A stretch of 20,063 nt of DNA from Chlamydiota bacterium (lineage in GTDB: Bacteria > Chlamydiota > Chlamydiia > Chlamydiales > SM23-39): positions 1 to 20,063 of the forward strand of contig JAJFMM010000109.1 of the NCBI GenBank assembly GCA_021772165.1, in the 5' to 3' direction. The notes beneath the pieces were generated by a model. That model saw only the letters and a program-made list of their open reading frames with translations, was not told where the DNA came from and did not search any database. The number at the start of each line of letters is the position of its first letter. Positions within the stretch are counted from its first letter, which is position 1. The position numbers and the translations under genes are program-made. This document shows, piece by piece, positions 13,569-20,063 of this stretch.

Positions 13569-14753
13569 ATGTCATTAACGGCTCTACCTCAAATAAATCC
13601 TTCAATTGCTATCTTCGGAATGGGAGCTCTCGCCGGTACAGCCGCTCTCTCATGGAATGCAGTGAGTTCACTAGCTGAGAGGTTCTTCTCTTCTTTTACT
13701 CCGGATGTAGTAAAAAATTGTATTGGCACTTCTGCCGTAAATAACTATTTAAGCGGGATGGGAAATCAATCGGCCTTAAAAACCACGCCCAACTATGCCT
13801 ATCAATTCATCCACCCAGATTACTATCACGCTCCGCAAGGTGAGACGGGATTACGAATCAAAGACGAAGCCATGATAGGACCCGAAAAGGTCGACTTTTA
13901 TTATGAATATTTTAAGTCTGAGCTAAATAGAAACCCTGAATTAAGAGAGGACGCCGCAAGCAAATGCCCTCCCGACCCCGATCAGAAGGGATGCATCCTA
14001 ACGATAGATGGTCATTCAATACTCTATCAAGTGGCTCCCATCAAATTGAAAAACCATCGAGCCTCAATAGATTCATTGAGATCTTGGACGGGGAGAATCG
14101 ACGAACTTTCTGAAAAGGAGATCACTCAAAAAATCCTTCGTGCGCACAGCCTTTTATTCAAAGGCATAAACGTTGAAGATAAGGGCACTTATCGACGAAA
14201 AGAGATGATTGTTTACCAAGATAATGATGAAGATCAAGATCGCTCGATACAGGGTCTGAGTAATTTGATCCTCAAAAAAGGTGGTACCCAGGAAAATGTC
14301 CGGACATTTAGAAAGTATATCTTAAGGAATGATCCAGACACGCCTCTAAGTGAAGCCGAAAAAAAAGCGATCTCATTCATTGGTTTTGCCCCATGCTCGG
14401 TCCCAGAGGTTCCCCAAAAAATGCTACAATTTGTGAAAGACCTCCGGGACTCTGTGATCGAGATGAAGCAGTGCGGTCAAATCGATCCGATTGCTTTAGG
14501 TGCTTTTGCCCATCGCAAAATCGGGGAAATCCACCCCTTCACTGATGGGAATGGACGTATCGCGCGTGCGCTTATGAACTCTATCTTCATGGAATATGGA
14601 GTAGAGCCGGCGATATTCCTCAGCGACAAAAAATATACAGAAGCCTTCGAGGAAGATGCTAGAGGAGCAGGTCGTTTCACCGCCTTTCTCCAAGAGCACA
14701 TCCTCCCACAAACACGGCAGGTTATAGATCAGTTTTTCAAGCAATCGGAGTAG
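13569..14753 (+). CDS. Fic-domain protein (probable AMP transferase)
   Basis: The 394-residue protein carries the Fic catalytic motif HPFTDGNGR (residues 322–330), with catalytic H322, metal-binding D326 and phosphate-binding N328/R330. The preceding fold elements (ILRAHSLLFKGINVEDKGTYRRKEM; DPIALGAFAHRKIGEI) are typical. Fic enzymes usually move AMP from ATP to Ser/Thr/Tyr hydroxyls; other nucleotide or phosphocholine transfers occur. The N-terminus (about 12–33, SIAIFGMGALAGTAALSW) is hydrophobic and may be a membrane segment or secretion determinant. I see no [S/T]xxxE[G/N] inhibitory motif before or after the Fic core. Shine–Dalgarno AAGGAG lies 7 nt upstream (about 13556–13561). It is paired with the SH2-like protein gene, and base composition of this pair looks more AT-rich than the flanking genes, consistent with acquisition. 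Confidence 0.93.
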   Translation: MSLTALPQINPSIAIFGMGALAGTAALSWNAVSSLAERFFSSFTPDVVKNCIGTSAVNNYLSGMGNQSALKTTPNYAYQFIHPDYYHAPQGETGLRIKDEAMIGPEKVDFYYEYFKSELNRNPELREDAASKCPPDPDQKGCILTIDGHSILYQVAPIKLKNHRASIDSLRSWTGRIDELSEKEITQKILRAHSLLFKGINVEDKGTYRRKEMIVYQDNDEDQDRSIQGLSNLILKKGGTQENVRTFRKYILRNDPDTPLSEAEKKAISFIGFAPCSVPEVPQKMLQFVKDLRDSVIEMKQCGQIDPIALGAFAHRKIGEIHPFTDGNGRIARALMNSIFMEYGVEPAIFLSDKKYTEAFEEDARGAGRFTAFLQEHILPQTRQVIDQFFKQSE

Positions 14754-14796
14754 GGGCACCACAAACCTCTTGTAGGATCGTCATCGATGCGCTAGA

Positions 14797-14816
14797 TTTC
14801 CATTAAAAGATGGAAA
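14797..14816 (+). repeat. Short hairpin just before the second sulfatase-like gene
   Basis: TTTCCAT (14797–14803) pairs perfectly with ATGGAAA (14810–14816) around a TAAAAG loop, ending 7 nt before the ATG. It occupies the place where a Shine–Dalgarno would be, and none is otherwise seen. It could control translation or act as a weak terminator after the Fic gene. Confidence 0.5.
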
Positions 14817-14823
14817 AACTCAT

Positions 14824-16749
14824 ATGAAGCAAAATGATCAGGGCGATCCTCACTCCGGTGTAAATTACCTCTATTTTCTCGTCTTTTTTTTCGTTCTTCT
14901 TTTCCTCACCTTTTCTCACTTCCTCCGCGCAAGCCAACCTCACTGGGGCACACATCTCTTCTTCCTCATCTATGCGTTCGCCCAAGGCCTTCTCGAAGTA
15001 CTCTGTTTGATGCTGCTTGGCTACGCCCTACATCGGCGAGCGCCTCGCTGGGCTTTTAAAATCTATGCCGGACTTCTCTTTGCCTTTCTCCTCGCACACT
15101 ACGCCAACTTCAACATGGTCCGCCTCCTCGATGTCTCTCTCTCCTATTTCTTCAAGTTTTTCTTCGGCTGCGGAATCGATCACTTCCGCGTTGCTTTTCA
15201 AGCGATGAATTTGAATTCCACGATGATTGGCCTCATCGTCGGATCGATTCTTTTCGTTCCAATCGCAGGCATTGTTTTTTACTGGGCAACGCACAAAGTC
15301 TCGTCTAAAAAACCCTGGAATCCCTCACAAAAGCAGATCTTAACTGCCGCAGGAACCCTCGCTCTACTGCTTCTCTTGCTCGACGCAGTCGCAAGACCCC
15401 ACTTAACCTGCGACACGCACAATCAATACAGCAAAACTCTGCCCCTAGGCTCCACCTTCCTCTCGCCAACGCCTCGCTGCATTCCCCTGCCGGCGCCTAT
15501 CCAGCCACCACGCACCGAAGAGGCCATACAACAGGCGCTAGCAGAGCAAACCTTTGCACCTGAAAAGCTGCCTAACATCTACCTGTTCGTCATGGAAACG
15601 ATGCGTAGCGATTTCATCGATTCAGTCACAGCGCCGAATATGAGCGCCTTCAAATCCAGGCATATCGCCCCGAGCCTCTCCTTTGCCAATGCTAATACAA
15701 CCCATCTCTCCTGGTTTTCCATTTTCCACTCCACTTTTCCCTTCCAATGGACCTACATGAGAGATCACTGGGAGCAGGGAAGTGCACCACTGCAGCTCCT
15801 GAAAAAAATGGGCTATCGCATCCGTGTGTATGCGGCGGCTGACTTGCGCTATTTCAATATGGATGAGGTGATCTTTGGAAAAAATCGGCAGCTGGCCGAT
15901 TCTGTAGTTGAGTTTTCAGGCTTGCGCATCGAGCCGTGCGAGCGCGACGCCAAAGCCATCAGTGCGCTGATGGAAGATTCCTCAGAAGAGAAAGAAGGAA
16001 CGATCTATCTCGTGTTTCTCGATTCCACCCATTCAGAGTACAGCTCTCCGAAAGAAATGCAGCCCTTTCAGCCTGCGGCAACCTCCATCGACTATCTAGC
16101 ACTCTCACAATCGAGTCAGCACCTAGAGCTTCTAAAAAACCGCTATCGAAATTCCATCCATTGGGTAGACCATCTTCTGGGTCATTTTTTCGAACACCTG
16201 GAAGAAGAAGATCTCTATGAGAGCTCGCTCATCGCTCTGACAGGCGATCATGGCGAAGAGTTCTTTGAAGAAGGCGCTCTCTTTCATGGCACTCACCTGA
16301 ATGTTTGGCAAACAAAAGTGCCCCTCTATTACAAATTTCCAGGGAAGCTACCCGGAGCAGTCCCCGAAATATCCACTCATCTCGATCTGTTTCCATCCAT
16401 TCTACATTTTTTAACAGGATCAGATTCCTGGGACGCATTTTGCGACGGACAATCCCTCTTTGCTGCCGATAAATGGCCCTATGTACTTAGTGTGCAGCAC
16501 AATGGCCCCGACGTACCCTATGAATTTTCTCTGACCAATGGAAAAAGCAGGATGTTGGCACGTTTTTTAAACCCGCCACTCATCCACAGCGTCGCCGGAA
16601 TCGAGCTTATTTCGCTCAAAAGCAGCGACGGACAAGAGCAGCCGCTCCCGGAAGATGGCATCATCAGCGCCTTTCCCGACGCACTGACGCCTCTCTTCAA
16701 TCAAAAGCTTTCGCTCTCCAGAGAAGATCTTTGCCAAACAGGCGATTGA
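14824..16749 (+). CDS. Membrane-bound sulfatase/phosphoethanolamine-transferase-like protein, paralog B
   Basis: This 641-residue protein is a paralog of the one at 9533–11413, aligning over its full length. It has about five transmembrane helices in the first 200 residues, then the extracytoplasmic domain with PNIYLFVMETMRSD (metal-binding Glu), FANANTTHLSWFSIFHS (candidate nucleophile Thr), MGYRIRVYAAADLRYFNMDEVIFGK, FLDSTHSEYSSP, NRYRNSIHWVDHLLG and TGDHGEEFFEEGALFHGTHLN. The first paralog has FFEHGHLFH where this one has FFEEGALFH, so one histidine near the metal site differs and the two may not be equivalent. The inferred role is envelope head-group transfer, or LapC-like regulation. The 3' end overlaps the methyltransferase gene on the other strand by 53 nt. 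Confidence 0.8.
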   Translation: MKQNDQGDPHSGVNYLYFLVFFFVLLFLTFSHFLRASQPHWGTHLFFLIYAFAQGLLEVLCLMLLGYALHRRAPRWAFKIYAGLLFAFLLAHYANFNMVRLLDVSLSYFFKFFFGCGIDHFRVAFQAMNLNSTMIGLIVGSILFVPIAGIVFYWATHKVSSKKPWNPSQKQILTAAGTLALLLLLLDAVARPHLTCDTHNQYSKTLPLGSTFLSPTPRCIPLPAPIQPPRTEEAIQQALAEQTFAPEKLPNIYLFVMETMRSDFIDSVTAPNMSAFKSRHIAPSLSFANANTTHLSWFSIFHSTFPFQWTYMRDHWEQGSAPLQLLKKMGYRIRVYAAADLRYFNMDEVIFGKNRQLADSVVEFSGLRIEPCERDAKAISALMEDSSEEKEGTIYLVFLDSTHSEYSSPKEMQPFQPAATSIDYLALSQSSQHLELLKNRYRNSIHWVDHLLGHFFEHLEEEDLYESSLIALTGDHGEEFFEEGALFHGTHLNVWQTKVPLYYKFPGKLPGAVPEISTHLDLFPSILHFLTGSDSWDAFCDGQSLFAADKWPYVLSVQHNGPDVPYEFSLTNGKSRMLARFLNPPLIHSVAGIELISLKSSDGQEQPLPEDGIISAFPDALTPLFNQKLSLSREDLCQTGD

Positions 16750-17359
16750 GCGCCGCCGGAGACTTAGAAGAGACTCTCAAAAAGGGCAAAATCTTCCCTT
16801 GAATCGGAATGACCTCAGCTTCTTTAAACGTCTTTAAGAGGATGTTCTGCAGTTTACCGACAGAAAATTGCCGCACATGGGTCGGATCTGTCTCATATTC
16901 TCTACCCAAGAGAAATTTCATCCTGTTGCGTACACGAAAAGCGTTGGGAACAGAGCCGATAAACTGCCCACCCGGCTTCAGAGAAGCATTCACCTTTTCC
17001 AAAAAGCTATCCATGTAAAAGAGATGCTCCATGATCTCACAGGCGACAATCACATCAAAAGAACCCTCTGCAAAAGGCCACTCCTGATTGAGATCGAGCC
17101 AAAGCGTCTCTATCCCAAGACGATTTTTTGCAAGCCCAAGCGCCTTCTTATCGATGTCAGCGCCTAAAACAGTATTGCCCTGAGCGTAAAATTCCGTGAG
17201 CATGCCATCTCGACAGCCGAGATCGAGAACTTTTTTACCCGTCCCAATCCATTTTTGAAGATAAGGTCCTCTCGAACCATGGCAAAAAAGGTAGCCGTAA
17301 CGCTTACCTCTTTCATGATGAGCTCTGTAGAGAGCTTCTAAAGACTCTTTCTGCTGCAT
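16697..17359 (-). CDS. Class I SAM-dependent methyltransferase
   Basis: I place the start at 17359 (MQQKESLEAL), preceded by AGAGG six nt upstream. The longer frame to 17449 would begin inside the terminator of the preceding gene. The 220-residue product has SAM motif I VLDLGCRDG (44–52), an acidic residue ending strand 2 in VLGADIDKKAL, motif IV-like SFDVIVACEIMEHL and post-motif LKPGGQFIGSVPNAFRVRNR, as in methyltransferase_11/UbiG-type enzymes. The EIMEHL..PGG.....VPN pattern is common among methyltransferases acting on lipids, quinones or surface glycans. The substrate is unknown. Its 3' end runs 53 nt into the convergent sulfatase-like gene. Confidence 0.85.
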   Translation of the reverse strand: MQQKESLEALYRAHHERGKRYGYLFCHGSRGPYLQKWIGTGKKVLDLGCRDGMLTEFYAQGNTVLGADIDKKALGLAKNRLGIETLWLDLNQEWPFAEGSFDVIVACEIMEHLFYMDSFLEKVNASLKPGGQFIGSVPNAFRVRNRMKFLLGREYETDPTHVRQFSVGKLQNILLKTFKEAEVIPIQGKILPFLRVSSKSPAALNRLFGKDLLWRAKAFD

Positions 17360-17408
17360 AAATACCTCTAAATGGAAGTAAGAATGACAGACAATATAGA
17401 TTTTGAGC

Positions 17409-17447
17409 AAAAAAAAGAAGGCGCTCCCTGTAGAGAGGAGCACCTTC
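17409..17447 (-). terminator. Intrinsic terminator of the coiled-coil protein gene
   Basis: Read on the minus strand, GAAGGTGCTCC (17437–17447) pairs with GGAGCGCCTTC (17417–17427) as an 11-bp stem with one G·U pair. It is directly followed by eight T residues (17409–17416). It starts 18 nt after the stop codon of the upstream gene. This is a textbook rho-independent terminator, and it separates that gene from the methyltransferase. Confidence 0.88.
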
Positions 17448-17465
17448 AAAGGCGGAAAAGCAGAT

Positions 17466-18464
17466 CTAGCAGTTTTCTGCAGGAAGCGGAATCGATGCCA
17501 GTTTACGGAAATCAGTCACAACCGCTTGCGGTACACGTGGATTTCCTCTAATGAACTCATCTAAGAATGGCTCAGCCCATCCTCTAAGGTCACCGAAACA
17601 AGATTTAGAACCGTCCTGATTAAGAGACTTCAGCTTCACGCCAAACTCTTTAAAGAGGAGAACTCCATCCTGAAGCGGCTCAATTTCTTTCGAATAGGTC
17701 GTAGAAATAAAGCTCTGTAGCTTCTCGGTAGAGGCTTTCATGCGGCTGTTTTCCCGAATCAGACGGTTATTTTCAGCTTCACGATCGCGTCTCGCTTGCT
17801 CATAGTTGTTTCCGCTGTTTTTGTATTCTCCAGCCAAATTGCTAGACTCACCGTTGCAAAGTTCTTCAACAGCAATATGATCCGGCTCGATCTGATAGCC
17901 TTCAGGATTCTTTAGGCCATATTTCTTGATCAACCAAGACCAATCTTCAGAACGATTGGCAGCTTCAGCATTCGAGTAATCAACCATCACAGCTTCCGAA
18001 CGTACCCACCAATAGTCGCGATTTTTCTTGTCATAGGCAATGTCAGTCACGTTTTGTTTGATTTTACTCATATTAGCTGTAATTTGAGCTTTGTTCTTCT
18101 CGATTCTGTCTTCCCAGAAATTGATTTTTTTCTGCAGAACCTGAATTTTATCAACTTCTTGTCCAATCAACTGATTTACATCACCGAGAAGATTCTCAAC
18201 GACATTGACAGAACCGATCAATCTATCGGAATTGAGAGGCAAAAATACTTTTGGATCAACCAGATACGACTGAGGTACTTCACCGAGGAAATAACTCTGA
18301 CCATCAACAGATTCTTCTATCTCTGATGAAACAGCTGGTGCCGGCTGCGATTGGATCGCAGTATTCTCTTCATGAGCGGGAAGTACCGCCATTGGATCAA
18401 AGTGGTTATCCTGAGATGAACCCTCATCATTTCGGAAAGCCGAAAACTCTTGCATTTCAGACAT
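17466..18464 (-). CDS. Acidic coiled-coil protein of unknown function
   Basis: I do not recognise this 332-residue protein. Residues 1–55 are acidic and low in order (many E, D, S, Q, P). Residues about 85–140 (VVENLLGDVNQLIGQEVDKI onward) and 220–262 (EQARRDREAENNRLIRENSR onward) have heptad-like spacing and probably form coiled coils. A Trp-rich stretch, DYWWVRSEAVMVD..DWSWLIKKYG, lies between them. There is no signal peptide or membrane segment. The C-terminus ends in Cys. It has an ideal Shine–Dalgarno (AAGGAG, 8 nt before ATG) and its own strong terminator, so it is monocistronic and probably well expressed, diverging from the porin gene. A disordered N-terminus plus coiled coils is common in chlamydial type III secreted proteins and chaperone partners, but that is only a suggestion. 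Confidence 0.85.
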   Translation of the reverse strand: MSEMQEFSAFRNDEGSSQDNHFDPMAVLPAHEENTAIQSQPAPAVSSEIEESVDGQSYFLGEVPQSYLVDPKVFLPLNSDRLIGSVNVVENLLGDVNQLIGQEVDKIQVLQKKINFWEDRIEKNKAQITANMSKIKQNVTDIAYDKKNRDYWWVRSEAVMVDYSNAEAANRSEDWSWLIKKYGLKNPEGYQIEPDHIAVEELCNGESSNLAGEYKNSGNNYEQARRDREAENNRLIRENSRMKASTEKLQSFISTTYSKEIEPLQDGVLLFKEFGVKLKSLNQDGSKSCFGDLRGWAEPFLDEFIRGNPRVPQAVVTDFRKLASIPLPAENC

Positions 18465-18651
18465 GGAACATTCTCCTTAATTTAACGCCTGGCGAAAACA
18501 CTATTTGAAAGCTGCCTATCAAAGACTTGCCCAGATCTTCGCCTTCATCTCAAGCGAGAGGTAAGACGAAGAGCTGAACAAACCCAATTCTAGACGCCCC
18601 TTAAGGCTTATTGTAGCTATTAACGATTTAATTTCAAATACAATAAACTAA

Positions 18652-18703
18652 TGCAATTAAAAGATCATAACATAAACAACTTATACTAATTCCTGCAATT
18701 AAA
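18652..18703. repeat. Pair of 10-bp direct repeats in the spacer before the porin gene
   Basis: TGCAATTAAA occurs at 18652–18661 and again at 18694–18703, exactly 42 bp apart, which is about four helical turns. The spacer 18465–18987 (523 bp) between the divergent coiled-coil and porin genes is strongly AT-rich. Besides this pair it holds a 14-bp palindrome GAGAAATATTTCTC (18823–18836) and one small open frame. No clear −35/−10 pair for either gene was found. Confidence 0.5.
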
Positions 18704-18751
18704 CACTAAACAAGTACCTAGGAAATCTGGCTGACGCTGTTGATTAAAAAA

Positions 18752-18895
18752 ATGGCAAAATGGCCAGAAAATCTAACAGAAAAAGCACGTTTTAAAAGAG
18801 ATATGACAAAAAAAAAATCGAAGAGAAATATTTCTCAGGCCACACGAGATCAGCATCTTAAGGAGGAGGGCAAGCAAGAATTATGTAAAATATGA
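18752..18895 (+). CDS. Possible small basic protein, 47 residues (doubtful)
   Basis: An ATG at 18752 opens a frame of 47 codons reading MAKWPENLTEKARFKRDMTK..., Lys/Arg/Glu-rich, ending in KQELCKI. It contains an A10 run (18808–18817) and the Shine–Dalgarno-like AAGGAGGAG, which here would simply encode KEEG. No ribosome site precedes the ATG. It may be chance, a remnant, or a real small gene in the long spacer before the porin. Confidence 0.22.
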   Translation: MAKWPENLTEKARFKRDMTKKKSKRNISQATRDQHLKEEGKQELCKI

Positions 18896-18987
18896 AATTG
18901 ATTTTTTACAGAATTGATAGCAAATAATTCACGCTTCTCGTACCTTGGTCAATATCCAGTATGCTCTTCCAACACAGGAAAAGAACA

Positions 18988-20063
18988 ATGAATACAAATC
19001 TCACAAACTTGATCAGCTCGGCTGCAGCAGTACTAGCGATGACGTCTAGTGCTTTTGCACAGTATTCTAAACATACCCAAATGAAAGAAGACGGGTGCCC
19101 ATGCACTCCCTTCGAACAGGGTATGCCACTTACTAGTTGCGAAAAATTTCCACCCGCTTACAATCAGTCCGCGCGACCAGATGTGAGATGCAGCTGGGAT
19201 GTTTTTGCTACAGGCACCTTTCTCTATTGGTTTGTAGGCCAAGAAGGAATGGACGTTGGCTACAACACAGCTACTAACCTAGCTGGAACGGTTCTTCCAC
19301 CAGATGTTGGTCTAAAAGTCGCTCAGAAAGGGGCTTACAAGCCTGGCTTCAAAGTTGCTTTAGGCTCTAGCTTCGGATTCGACGATTGGGTCGGAAAGTT
19401 AGAGTACACTTGGTTCCATGCAAGTACATCCCAGTCAACGAATGCAGGAGCTGACTCACGAGGAACTCCTACTATCGTACTTGGTACTTGGTACAACCAG
19501 AGACCTTTTGGCGGCGGTGCTAACACAGCTACAAATCTTAGCTCAAGATGGCGTGTAAACCTAGACATGTTAGACGCTACTTTGTCACGTGCCTACTACC
19601 AAGGACGTAACCTTACAATCACACCATTCTCTGGTGCTCGAGCCTTATGGTTACGCCAAAACTTCCGTTTAAGCGCAACTGCTACGAGTCCAACTGCGGT
19701 GAATCCGGTGATTTCTCACAACAGATCATATAGCTGGGGCTTAGGACCACGCGCTGGTATGTTGGGACACTGGAATCTAGGGTACGGGTTTAGACTCGAA
19801 GGGGATGCTTCAGCGTCTCTACTCTATCAGCGCTACACGAAAGTGAGCCACCGTGAAGATGCACTATCTACGGATGATGCAAACGGAGAAGGTTCTATTA
19901 GATACAAAGGCTACTCAGCAGTACGTCCTATCGCCGATATGGGCTTAGGCCTTGGTTGGGGCAGCTACCTAGATTGCCAGAACTACTATCTGGACATCTC
20001 TGCTAACTATGACTTCATGGTATTCTGGGCTCAGAACATGATGCGCCACCTTGTTGACGACTA
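18988..20063 (+). CDS. MOMP-like/Lpg1974-family outer-membrane porin, cut by the window edge
   Basis: The frame is open from the ATG at 18988 (AGGA 8 nt upstream) to the last base, giving 358 codons without a stop, so the 3' end is missing. Residues 1–25 (MNTNLTNLISSAAAVLAMTS, then SAFA|Q) are a Sec signal peptide with an AFA cleavage site. The mature part opens with a Cys-containing segment (DGCPCTPFEQGMPLTSC) and then alternating beta-strand-like stretches rich in Tyr, Trp and Gly: WDVFATGTFLYWFVGQEG, GFKVALGSSFGFDDWVGKLEY, GLGPRAGMLGHWNLGYGFRL, DISANYDFMVFWAQNMMR. This matches the Lpg1974-type pore-forming proteins of Legionella and the MOMP-like families of environmental chlamydiae. It should form an outer-membrane beta-barrel, and the cysteines may join disulfide cross-links of the chlamydial envelope. 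Confidence 0.88.
   Translation, partial: MNTNLTNLISSAAAVLAMTSSAFAQYSKHTQMKEDGCPCTPFEQGMPLTSCEKFPPAYNQSARPDVRCSWDVFATGTFLYWFVGQEGMDVGYNTATNLAGTVLPPDVGLKVAQKGAYKPGFKVALGSSFGFDDWVGKLEYTWFHASTSQSTNAGADSRGTPTIVLGTWYNQRPFGGGANTATNLSSRWRVNLDMLDATLSRAYYQGRNLTITPFSGARALWLRQNFRLSATATSPTAVNPVISHNRSYSWGLGPRAGMLGHWNLGYGFRLEGDASASLLYQRYTKVSHREDALSTDDANGEGSIRYKGYSAVRPIADMGLGLGWGSYLDCQNYYLDISANYDFMVFWAQNMMRHLVDD

Noticed and set aside
17360..17449. Hydrophobic N-terminal extension of the methyltransferase
   Set aside because: It would begin inside the terminator hairpin of the upstream gene, and the ATG at 17359 has a good ribosome site.
18862..18886. Strong AAGGAGG followed by an ATG-TAA start-stop pair
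   Set aside because: The spacing (over 14 nt) is too long for initiation; the purine run may simply be codons of the small Lys/Glu-rich frame.
1..20063. tRNA, rRNA, CRISPR arrays, transposases or attachment sites
   Set aside because: I looked for cloverleaf-like blocks, spaced direct repeats and transposase motifs on both strands and saw none.

Overview
The window looks like chromosome of an environmental (amoeba-associated type) member of the Chlamydiae. Three things support this. First, the gene order yebC–acetyltransferase–prfB–SWIB protein–ispD–truA–HAD phosphatase is, from memory, the order of the CT457–CT464 block of Chlamydia trachomatis. Second, a free-standing 85-residue SWIB-domain protein is a chlamydial hallmark. 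Third, a MOMP-like/Lpg1974-type porin begins at the right edge. A Waddliaceae/Criblamydiaceae-like lineage is a reasonable guess, but the sequence alone does not settle the family.

Layout. Positions 111–3597 (minus) hold a tightly coupled five-gene operon: prfB (with a programmed +1 frameshift), two tandem GNAT acetyltransferases, a SprT-like metallopeptidase and yebC. It is driven by a good sigma70-type promoter at 3632–3660. Positions 3598–3876 are a divergent spacer with a perfect 23-bp inverted repeat. Next come an Ala/Lys-rich amphipathic protein with a C-terminal membrane anchor (3877–4521, plus) and a large nucleotidyltransferase (4662–6674, minus) that resembles plant chloroplast UGP3. 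Positions 6675–7040 carry promoter signals and a strongly structured element that could be a small RNA. The plus strand then has the SWIB gene, a terminator, and ispD–truA (overlapping), meeting a HAD phosphatase tail to tail.

Positions 9533–16749 form a more variable region. Two paralogous membrane sulfatase/phosphoethanolamine-transferase-like proteins flank an NTRC-like thioredoxin reductase–thioredoxin fusion (minus strand, with an apparent signal peptide) and a two-gene module. That module consists of an unrecognised protein with a PPxY motif and an SH2-like C-terminal half, followed by a Fic-domain protein. It looks like a candidate secreted-effector pair. A SAM methyltransferase (minus) overlaps the second sulfatase gene. 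An acidic coiled-coil protein with a clear terminator and the porin gene complete the window, separated by 523 bp of AT-rich divergent spacer.

How the genes fit together. The left half is housekeeping: translation termination and translation factors, isoprenoid precursor synthesis and tRNA pseudouridylation. The right half is biased towards envelope and host interaction: envelope head-group enzymes, an exported-looking redox protein, a Fic/SH2-like pair and a porin. All protein identifications are by reading motifs and comparing with remembered family sequences; no database search was run.
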